Source: Anthoceros angustus (lineage: Eukaryota; Streptophyta; Anthocerotopsida; Anthocerotales; Anthocerotaceae). Taken from it: a DNA stretch of 64,000 nt. Below, one piece after another: positions 54,790 through 64,000 of the stretch; position 1 is the stretch's first letter; each line of letters starts with the position of its first letter. The stretch is from assembly GCA_010909165.1 (NCBI GenBank), contig VJWM01000182.1, forward strand, positions 62,001-126,000, written 5' to 3'. The notes under the pieces were generated by a model. That model had not been told where the DNA came from. It was given only the letters and a program-made list of their open reading frames with translations, and made no database searches. Position numbers and translations under genes: made by a program.

Positions 54790-57700
54790 GGCTCGGGTCG
54801 GTGCTCACGCGAAAAGGCCCCTAGTCGCAAAAGCTTCACACCCTTTTTTCTTTTTTATGTTTCGCCTTAATCTCACTGTCGCATCATCACATATAAGTAA
54901 CAACATAGAAGATAGCCCCTCCTTCACATTTCCTAGACTTACTCTTAACCTCATAACGGCGGAGTCGGATAGTCCTCTGGGAAATTTTTCACGTTGTTTT
55001 CACGGAAGTTACCTTTGAGCGTGGTATGCGAGCACTGTGATGAACATGTGCACATTTTGCATTGAGAAAATAGCACTCAGATTCATGCGACTGCACCTCG
55101 AAGCAAAAGATGCTCCAAGATGCTATATGACCATGTAAATGTATGTGTGGTTAGATGTACTTCGCAAGGAGGGCAACGCTTCCAGGTTGTTTATAAATAA
55201 TGTTGCAACACGAGTGCCCATTTTGTCCATGGTCTCCGACACCGGAGTGCAGGAGAATATTACTGGTATATACTTTATATGGTAACCTTATGAGGTCCGA
55301 TTAGTACGCAATCCAATGGACAACTGGCAGTTTGTTGAATTTTGTCTTTTGGCATCATTCATGCAAGCGCCGATGCAAACCGAGCTTGGATTTCGATTGC
55401 TTCGTCTTCCTCACAATGAATGTATGGAGCCTCCTTGCCACTCCTCCTTGTCGCTTCACCTCAACGGGCCTTTCTCATCTTCATAAAGATGTCCACACGT
55501 CGCACTTCTCGAAAGGCTGAAGTTCCATCTCTCCCACCACCACCTCCAGTTGTAACCGAGTATACTAAGGAGGCTGCCTCTCTATACTGCGGCGCAGGCT
55601 ATCAATAAGGAGTACCTCTTGCACAAGTTGCAGCCCTTATCGGGCTATTGTTGGAAGATAGGATGCTTGCTCATCCCCTCCCAACCCGGGAGACTTGGCT
55701 GGCCGATTAATGCGACTATAGCCGACTATAAATGAGTAAGTCATCCAAGTTGGGAGGGGATACAAAAGAAGGGCCACCCAGACATTTTTCCCCTTGCATC
55801 TCTCCCTTATTTTTTGCATGGTTCCTATTGGTCTCCCTTCAATGCTTGCTTGCTCTTTTTTGACACATCAAAGCACTCTCAAGTACTAGTCCCTGCTGAA
55901 GTGGCCCTTCCACCTTATTCTGTCGTCATTGTGAATCACAAGGGTCCAAAATGTCTCACTCTGCACCTCAGTACACATGGCCTCCTCGAGTTGTAGACCC
56001 TGGGTGAAAGGAAAATGTCTAGCCGAGGATTTGGGCCAAACTTCGATGTCTGATCCTACGTCCGAGCTTCAACCTTTGCTTCTCATTTTCTTTCTAAAGA
56101 ACATATCTTTGCTCCACCACGTATGTTTGGCTCTCTTGCTTCTTCCCGAGTTGTTGCCATTCGACGTGAACGCCGGAGAGTGGTCCGCTTTTGCCTCCCA
56201 TCAGCCCTTCGTGCACCCAACACAAAAGCTCCCCGTCTTTATCGATGTCGTTGCAAATGTCCATACCTAGGATCTTTGTTGCCATCATGCCTCTCTTTTT
56301 GCGTGCCCCGTGCGCCTCTTAGAGCTCACTAGTACATGGAGGTCACCCCGCTTGCCGCCAGTCCGTTGAGATACGTGCCCGGTTCTCTACCCGATCTAAA
56401 TTTGCCAGTGGTAAGTTCAAATTCCCTTTCCCCACCCTTCGTCACAGATTGGCGGTGGAGCTGTTGTCTGGAAGAATTCATGCCTCGCCTCCTCTCGGCT
56501 CACTAGGCCGGTCCAATAGGGAAGGGGAGTCTACTACAAACCCCATTGACTTGGATTCCTTTCGGACGCCACCACATGCACGCGCACCTCACAGGTATTC
56601 CACACTTTTGTAGGGATCGATGTCTGGAAGAAGAAGGGGTCACTACGTACACGCAATACTATGAGTTTGTGAGGCCATAGCATATTATCGACAAGAAAGG
56701 AGACAATATGGATCCTTTAGAGTACCCTAACATATGGGAGAAATCTCCAAGGCATTGTGGTTGCAGATATGGCAGTAAGCTTCGGACTTGGTTGGCAAGT
56801 GCTTGTGGATTTCGGGTTGGGTGACTTCCATAGATGCTTGTATGAACACATTTTGGTTGGTCAATGGACTTAGTTCAGTTGCCTCCTAGCTCCTATTGTG
56901 CATATGTTCCAGGCCGCTCAAACTCTGGCACTACAATGTTTGATGATTTGGGATATGGCTTGGAACACTAGAGCGGTAGAAGCAAGGTGCACATGAAAGC
57001 CGAATTTGTAGTAACAACAAGGTCAACTCTGTGGTGGAATTGGAGAACAACTTCTCTGTTTTCACCACCATAACCATGTTTGTTGCCCTGCCCATGCCCC
57101 CCTGCCTACAGGCAAAGGACACGTGCCAAGCCCGACTGAATTGTTTGGCAAGGAGCTATTGCAGAACGAGGAGGATATTCTGCAGCGTTCCGGTGTGACA
57201 ACAGTGATTTAAACGTTACACCAGCGGTTTTTTGCTTCCAATTTACAAATTGGGATAAGCAATTGCTTTTGATTTTCAATATCTCAATACTGGAGAACAA
57301 TCTCATGTTCGGGGAACTCCGCGTTCCTGATTAGGGCATGAGAGGCCAAATCATCGTTATCATTATCATCGAGGAGAATCTGGCGCTTTAAACTTCAAAT
57401 GGTGGGCAATTTGCCAAGACTTGGAAACGGTGGTTTTGAACATTTGACTGACACGTTGGGGTCCTAAGATGGTGGTGAGACACATTAGGGCAGAATGGGA
57501 GACCAAGCATTTAGGTGGACGTCAAGACCTTAGAAAGCATTAAAGCATGTCCTCATCAAGATTCATTGGGAACACGACGATTGTCTAAAAGGATATAGAC
57601 CGGAGTAAATTTTTTTGGTGTCATCACAGCCTCCTGTTTGTTTACAACCGCATTGAGCATTTTGTTTGCTACGTTGATTTTGCCTTCAATGATGTAGGCT
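54790..57700. other. Intergenic, nothing recognised
   Basis: Short frames on both strands without family motifs. Around 55,690-55,830 an inverted-looking GGATG/CATCC and TATAAATGAG context could be a fragment of an LTR or MITE, but no terminal repeats were found. 56,100-56,340 has Cys/Arg-rich short frames (not convincing). Confidence 0.4.
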
Positions 57701-57702
57701 GC

Positions 57703-58005
57703 TTGGAAGCGATGACGTCACCGCGCGGTGATGTAGGGCGTAGTGGTGACCACAAAAACTTGTCCCTTTGCAATGTCTCCTTTTTTGTAACCCCATTAAA
57801 TGGTAACCATGGTTTACTTCCATGGAGGGCTGAAAGCTCTCATTTTGTTATTCCAAAAATTGCACAGAGCTACTACACTGTTGAGTTCAACGTAATTTTT
57901 TATGACAATACTCTTCAGGTAGTGGTATACTGTATGTGCGATAGAGTTATCTCAAGGAGTAGAAGAGCTGAGAGCAATAACTATGGGCTAATGGTCACCC
58001 CGTGA
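57703..58005 (+). CDS. Hypothetical protein (100 codons)
   Basis: A plus frame with SLCNVSFFVTPLNGNHGLLP and HFVIPKIAQSYYTVEFNVIF, composition of a folded protein. Not recognised and with no visible partner exons; a transposon remnant or small gene are both possible. Confidence 0.25.
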   Translation: MEAMTSPRGDVGRSGDHKNLSLCNVSFFVTPLNGNHGLLPWRAESSHFVIPKIAQSYYTVEFNVIFYDNTLQVVVYCMCDRVISRSRRAESNNYGLMVTP

Positions 58006-59950
58006 TGCGGAATCTATGCCTCATGCAACCCTTCGGAAAAATGTGATGTGTCCTTATGGGACCACATGGTTTATCTTAATTGTGATATAAGAAAAATTAT
58101 AAAAGTGCTAATAAGAGAAAATGGGCAAAAATAGGCCCCGGCGTTCTAGGGTTAATTACTAATGTTTACTCGACTACTACTACTATTAACTACTGCTGTT
58201 TACTCAGTCCCATGACGGATCCGTCCTTAGTGGACTTAAATAAAATTCTTGTTCTTCTTCAAGCTCCCTGCACATGCTCTGCCTCGAGGCTTCAGTAGTA
58301 TGTACAAAGAATCCCAGCCCAACACTAAATCACGACAACACACTCATCTTGTATTCAGGGACATCGACGACTGGGCCCACCGACGAACGGTGGAAGGAAA
58401 AAGTCTTAAAAATTCAACGCGCAACCAAAGTTAATTCGGCATTTCGGACTGGCTGATGCAGATGATTATGTTCAGAGGATTCCAAAACTTGATCTGCCCG
58501 TCACCGAGGTACAGAAGGACAGCTACATTTCACCTTTAGCTGCCTTACGCAGCTCTGTCTCTGGCTGGTAACTTCTCGCATAGACAGACTTTGCCTGGTG
58601 GCGGTCACATCTGGTTACACAGCGCAAGTAGAGCAAAAACTCAGCGAGTCTTCACGACATTGGGAGAGCGAAGACTAACACGCCTGGCTGTCGAGGTCTG
58701 TGTTCCTGAAAGCTGCACGGATTAGTTCCATTCAGTTCAGGGTACATGACTTTGTCCGTGCAAGGATGCCTTGTCACGGTTCCAGACCCTGGAAAGTGCT
58801 ATAGACAGGTCGGGCTCCTCAATATTAACAAGCTGTGATCCTGTAAGCACACAGTTTCTCGAAAGTGAGAACCGTTAACAGCAGGTGAAGGCAACGATTG
58901 TCGCAAGGAGCCACCCATAATCGACCGAGTGAGTTCCACTTATTCCCTTACATCGCAAAGCAGGCGCACCTTCTTGGAGCAAGGTCTACATATAACTGCG
59001 CTTGCCGCTGGAGAGTTCTGCGCGCCAAAGGGCATGAAAGAGGGCCAACGAGGATGCTGCTAGCCAAGTCCCATGATGGCTGTCCTCAAACCCTTGGATT
59101 CAGCATTTCCTCAAGTAAGCCTGCGAGCAACGTCGTGGATTCAAAGCACTGGTCTGATCCTCCGGGCTCTTGAAAAGAGAGTCCTGCTGGCAGCCTTCTG
59201 GAGCACAACTCGAGGTGTATCTTCAGGTGTGAGTGCGCACCTCGGAATCATGCAAACGTTGCAAGCTTGTGTATACATGTAGCGGTCTTCAGCCTCGTGA
59301 CCTCAAACACAGTCACCACTTGATGGAAAGCAGGCGCCAGCATTTTGCCCCAGTCTAGATCTGGCGTGCAAAAAGGCCAGTTGAAGAGTTCACGTAAGGT
59401 CGACCATCGAGTGATCCCACTCATCTTGACCACAGCAAGCAGAGGGGAAGGGCGGGAAAGCATACCGCATAACTGTGCAGGCAGGTGGTGCCGGTTGAGA
59501 TCTTCAGCGATCCGTGGGTGGATGCTGGGAAGTGGTTCACGATCATCCTGCACACGGCAAACGAGAGTTGGTGGATGGTTGTGTGAGGGAGCTTCAAACC
59601 GTGGTGCTGTATGGAGGTAGAGTTGGAACCGTATACATGAGGACTGATGCGACACACGTCTTGCTTGCCCTAGCCTCATGACGGCATGGCCAACACACAT
59701 TTCTCTGCAAAGGAACAGCACACACGGTTTCACAGCTTGTCAGAGAGAATCGGTGAGCCACGCCATGGACGGGGCTGCTGACAGAAGCTACCCACACCAA
59801 CATCTTTCACCGGAGGTCCACCCTGCCTCCAGGCATCCGAAGCTTGGGAGACAGATCACCTCACAAAAAAGTGGCATACATGCCAGTGAGAGCGAACATG
59901 GTAGTGCAGTTAGGGACTGCTGGTAATCGCCTGCCCAGCGCCCTGCTTGC

Positions 59951-59982
59951 GGGTTTGCGGGTTTGCTGGTTTGCTGGTTTGC
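59951..59982 (+). repeat. (KGGTTTGC)4 minisatellite
   Basis: Units GGGTTTGC, GGGTTTGC, TGGTTTGC, TGGTTTGC, followed by TGCTGCTG. Not the plant telomere repeat. Confidence 0.9.
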
Positions 59983-60092
59983 TGCTGCTGGTACCGCTGC
60001 CCTGCGACCCTGCGACATCAGGGCGCACGCGAGTCCACTATCGGTTTCTGGATGTACTGTACACTATGCGCCATTACGCCCCAAACGGAATG

Positions 60093-60116
60093 CAATGAGG
60101 CAATGAGGCAATGAGG
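60093..60116 (+). repeat. (CAATGAGG)3 minisatellite
   Basis: Three exact 8-bp units. Confidence 0.9.
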
Positions 60117-60697
60117 CGGATAACGGGATGTAATTTTACGTGGAATCTTTGGGACCCACACCTCATGTAAATATGTATGTATGTACATGTACATACTGTA
60201 CATACGCATGGTGAAAGGCATTGCCCGGTCGTGTGCACTTTGACCACATGGGAATCCCGTGCTCCTGTGTCAGGAGATCCGAAATAATGAGGCCGTACGT
60301 GAGGACCCCACCTCTCCCGTCCGCGGCCGGCTGGAGCTCCACAGTGCTGCACCAGGGCCTACAGCTGTGATACAAAAATACAAACGCAGGATGCGGATTC
60401 CGCTTTCATTGTACGTTGGATACATTTGGAGCCCTCCCAGCAATTCTAGAAAATGCGGCCGCTGCTGAGTAGTGGCACTCTATGTTCTCCTACACTCTCT
60501 AAGCCGTTACCTCATTCCCGGTATCCATGGCCCACGTTGATTTCGAAGCTGGCCGTCTTTCGCAAGGTTCCAACTTGCAGCGACGTGTCATGTCCTCCCG
60601 GGACCTACAAGGCAGTGATCCGTAAGCCAATACGACAACAAAAGGCCGCGAGGATTCCCGCTAGCCTCACGCTCGGCTGGATCCGAGGATCCGGGAC

Positions 60698-63600
60698 TTA
60701 TATCCCAAGCATAGTCCGGACCTGCTCCGGACTGTGCCTGAGCAGTGTCTTAGGGTCCGGGTAACCATATCCCGGATTACTGACAGCCAAATAAAGGGCC
60801 TCATAAGCTGTTGCCAAAGCTCTCGCAACTCTACTGCTCGCTTCACTCCTTAGCTGCGGAACCTGGATCTGCTCAAATTCTCGTACGGCCCCCTCTTTTG
60901 TTGCCAAGAGGCCAAACAAAATCCGCAGAGACTCTGCGACCGCTAGAGGGGACAACTCCTCTACATCAGCCAATGGGTGAACGTCGGCTCCGGTGCCCAC
61001 GCTTTCCGCATGCGAAGATGCCATTGATTCATGTTCACTGATATACTGCAGCTTTTTGTTAAGGCCACACCTTTCAAGAATCGCACTGGATTCCTGGTCC
61101 ACAAGTGCTGTCATGTGTCCCTCGATCAGATTTCCCAGTGATTTCACACAGCTTTCCGCAACAGCATGTGACAACATAGGCTGCTGCATAGCTGAAAAGC
61201 AATTCACCAAGAAAATGCGTCGCAAGGCTGTCACTCCCTGCAATCAGACCACGCACGTATTAGTTCCACGGAGTTGGACATACAGAATGACGTGCTTGTG
61301 AAGGGAGTGGAAACACACACTGGAATGACTCCTACTTGAGTGGGAATGGAGATGTGTGAGCCAGTCAAGATAGTCTCCACCGTATTAGCCCTGCGTTGTG
61401 TGCCAGAGCTGCGACCAGTATCCATGCCACCACTGCTAAGTTTTCTGACGTGTGTCATTTGAGGTTTCCCCACATATGACTCTGCAGCACGTTCACACAT
61501 CTGTTGTAGATATCCACACAGACAATTAGCTTTGTGTTCTCCACTGAAAGTAAAACTCTTCAGTGCTGGCTGCATGAGAACTCACGTGCTTCAAAGGGTT
61601 CAGAATAGCATCCATGACTGGATCGAAGTCTGGTTTGTTGCCACCTGCTGGGACCATCATCCTCTCGTAGTTGTCAATAAGTTCTAGCAACAATGAAACT
61701 CCTTCCCCTACTGCTGCAGGAGGTGACAAGTCCGCTGGAACAGGAGTTGGATATCTCAAAAGCTTGTCTCCATGCACCTTCATGATATCAAAGAATGTCC
61801 GCCTGGATACATCTGTTAAATCTCTTACTGTTGCCGAAAGAGCTGCACCATGCCCAAGTAATTCAGAGACCTGCAAATTTGCCACGAAACCATGTCGTTT
61901 GCCAAGTTTGACCACAAGCTTGTGGATATAACAAACCTGGAAAAGGTCACACGTCATTGTAAACAACGCTACTTACCGTGTGTGTATAGAACTCTAGTAG
62001 ATTGCTGAGCTTATAAGCCAACAGAAGACCCGGCTGTGATTGCAAGACCTGTTCCACCCTTATTTTGAAGGGTCGGCATACTCCCTCAAACACTCGATCA
62101 AGTACAAAAGCCATGTCTGTCTCAACCTTGCTCTCGTCTCTATCCACTTCTCTAGAAAAGCGCCTGGATGCTGAACCATCAAATGAGCCCTTCCGAGAGC
62201 CATTGGCTAATGTGGCATCAGTGTTGAAGAGCGCCAGAGCAAGATCATGCTCAGATGCCAAGGCCTGTAGCAAAAGGAAGTGAAGTGTCTCAGTTCAACC
62301 TACAATTGATCTCAAGATGCAATCCTAGAAAACTCTGGAGAGTTTGTCCTATCTTCACCTGATGAAGCCATGCAAGCATATCACCAACATATCGGAGCGG
62401 ATCAGGTGCATGTACTTCTATGGGTCTGGGCATTCCACCAGGACCTCCTCGTGTAAGTGCACTGAGGAAGCGCCTAAATAGGGCGTTGTGTCTTGTGTTG
62501 GCCACCTGTTATTTACAGTCAAAGATGGCTAACTGAGTGAAAGGTCTGCACCAATCTGGAAATGACATCAGATTGCAGCCTTTCTCATACACAGCAATAG
62601 ACGGCGTGGTATCCCCTCACCTCCTCTGCACAGTACTTGAAAAGAACCGGCCTTTCTTTCAAAGCTGCTGCAGCTGTTTTCAACAGCTCACTGACTTCAG
62701 GGGTATCATTATCACCGAGGCTACGACACTCTGCCTGCACCCACCTGCCAGAATCAGCAAACTGAGAAACGGGCAGATAAGGAGGCACAAAAGGCACCAG
62801 GATGACTAAATAGATCATAGACACGATGGAAATATCCTGCAGTTGGCAACTATTTATGATCGGGGCAAGACTTCTATGCTTTCATACTGTGCAGCAGCTG
62901 AGTACCTGCAAAGTCGCTCATATGCCCCTTCTTGATAAACAGCCATCATGTCCATCAACTCTAGCCCTGCTCGCTGAAGAGAGAAAGAACACCAACGATT
63001 AGGAAAGGCATTAAGAGGTCAGAGATGAACAGCACGTTTCGACAGAATAGAGAATACCTGGTGATGTGTCCGCAATAGAACCTTGCAGTTGGAATGTATC
63101 TCTTGAACACGTGTGAGTGCCTTGAAAAAGTTCTCATTGAGATCATCTTCGCGTAATGCATTCACCTGGGAATGCCGGATCGAATGTTCATGCCTAACGA
63201 GGAAGGATACCCGACAGTTACATCCTGCTCACACGAACATGCGTACCTCCTCAGGAGAAAGCTGATAATTGTGCAGAAAGTTTGCAATTAGTTCTTGTCT
63301 TTGGTTGGCGTTTTCAAGCTCCTGCTTGAGTCTGTCTGTAGCTGTCACTATTTCGCCAGTAGTGGCACTCCAGCTGCTCAATGACTTGGCTATTCTGTCA
63401 GATCATCACAAACGTGAAGACCAGACTTTATACCAAACATCGGAACAAAAGAGTTTGAAGGTGAATCCTTACCTGTCACAGCACTCTGCTAACCCAGCGA
63501 CCTCCAACTCCACCACGTCCAGAGCCTGGAAAACACACATGAGATCACCTCAAACCACGGACCTTGACATAAAGCGTTAGACCCGAAACATACATACTGC

Positions 63601-63931
63601 TGGAGCATAACCCTAGGATCTACAGGGCAAGTCCGCAATAGGCTGAGCGCTGGTGGTGCGGAACTGCATAGATGCGGGGGTTCAAACGGTGGCCTGTGAC
63701 GCAATGACAAATGTGTAGGACCTTCTGAGCGGACTCGGATGCTCTGAGGAACTCGTCATTGATCATCAGTGCACGCTTCTCAATCGTAGCTCGCAGGTTC
63801 CTGCGGGCCTGGAGAGTGTTTTCGGTGTAGAAAGTGGACAGAGTTCCCAGGGATGGCAGCAGCTCCGGGGAGTCGGTACGGGTCTCCAAAACTTTCTTCA
63901 GCTTGCGCGACAGCCCCGGTGCCGTCGCCAT
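60698..63931 (-). CDS. COG6: Conserved oligomeric Golgi complex subunit 6
   Basis: COG6 belongs to lobe B (COG5-8) of the COG tether, which captures vesicles for retrograde transport within the Golgi. Eleven exons, all GT-AG: 63,931-63,722; 63,525-63,473; 63,394-63,247; 63,165-63,058; 62,973-62,906; 62,744-62,621; 62,505-62,359; 62,264-61,977; 61,870-61,586; 61,500-61,336; 61,237-60,698. They join in frame to 711 residues (Arabidopsis about 680). Diagnostic blocks: [20 protein letters not shown] at the start, [20 protein letters not shown] (174-193), [29 protein letters not shown] (242-261), [25 protein letters not shown], and the terminal [21 protein letters not shown]. Intron 8 also offers an acceptor at 61,937 that would add 22 in-frame residues; I reject it because the intron would be only 40 bp and other COG6 proteins lack the insert. 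No defects are seen. Probably a single-copy housekeeping gene. Confidence 0.96.
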
Positions 63932-64000
63932 GGCTCCTCGCCGCGGTGAACACCAGGGCAATCGTGCGTGTTTTGGGATTTCGCTATGTACACACCGGAG
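63932..64000 (-). promoter_or_regulatory. COG6 5' UTR / promoter-proximal sequence (partial)
   Basis: Only 69 bases upstream of the COG6 ATG are in the window. The start context GGAGCCATGGCG is a good plant initiation context (G at +4). No TATA box is visible in this short piece. Confidence 0.4.

Larger units (their letters stand above)
58010..60690. other. Intergenic between the repeats and COG6
   Basis: 58,130-58,240 has TACT/ACTACT-rich sequence. A minus frame at 59,248-59,733 (161 codons) lies downstream of COG6 but shows no motif; it may be chance. Two minisatellites are listed. I could not place the COG6 poly(A) site in 60,000-60,697. Confidence 0.4.

Noticed and set aside
59951-59982. 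Telomere-like repeat
   Set aside because: Units are 8-bp KGGTTTGC, not TTTAGGG, and only four copies exist.
61871-61936. Extra 22 in-frame COG6 residues by using the acceptor at 61,937
   Set aside because: It would leave a 40-bp intron, and COG6 proteins known to me run straight from the FYTHT-like position into SELLG; the acceptor at 61,871 gives a 106-bp intron.
1-64000. tRNA, rRNA genes and CRISPR arrays
   Set aside because: I looked for T-loop GGTTCRANYCC contexts with matching acceptor stems and for regularly spaced unique-spacer repeats and found none; the short palindrome arrays have spacers too short and too similar for CRISPR.

Overview
The window is nuclear DNA of a land plant or close streptophyte relative. 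The one gene I can model completely is a plant-type COG6 gene with short GT-AG introns (about 80-200 bp). Most of the rest is plant-type transposon sequence: Copia fragments with the initiator-Met primer-binding site TGGTATCAGAGC, a CACTA-like element with a 3-bp target duplication, and a Harbinger-type transposase. I cannot name the species. Short introns beside a dense transposon nest fit a bryophyte, fern or lycophyte as well as a seed plant.

Layout. 1-2.6 kb: unassigned repeat-derived DNA. 2.65-11.2 kb: a Copia scrap, then an element (called E1 here) read on the minus strand. E1 carries two tandem copies of an unfamiliar coiled-coil ORF; a complete 3125-bp non-autonomous CACTA-like transposon (6639-9763) splits one copy. 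12.5-17.4 kb: a minus-strand Copia element with 5' LTR, PBS, gag zinc knuckle, protease, integrase, RT and RNase H, all broken by frameshifts. 17.4-25.2 kb: a second E copy (E2, plus strand) with LTR-like blocks and a GC-rich block. 25.25-27.17 kb: a Copia fragment (protease and integrase only). 28-33 kb: a GC-rich block related to 21.3-23.1 kb, with 0.67-kb internal tandem repeats. 33-43.6 kb: heavily decayed DNA with a DUF7869-like transposase remnant (about 39.7-41.1 kb) and other unrecognised coding remnants. 43.69-47.5 kb: a 1.9-kb tandem duplication, each unit holding a Copia gag plus an LTR-like block and no pol.

47.5-60.7 kb is lower-copy, AT-richer DNA with several short tandem repeats, a GC-rich promoter-like zone (50.6-52.4 kb) and a dead Harbinger transposase (53.3-54.2 kb). 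60,698-63,931 is COG6 on the minus strand: 11 exons, 711 codons, intact.

The most unusual items are the coiled-coil ORF family (three copies with a conserved C-terminal signature, no recognised family), the arrays of CTACCRYGGTAG-type palindromes that go with it, and the gag-only tandem LTR units. Related copies in this window differ mostly by small clustered indels, not substitutions, so many frameshifts could be assembly errors.
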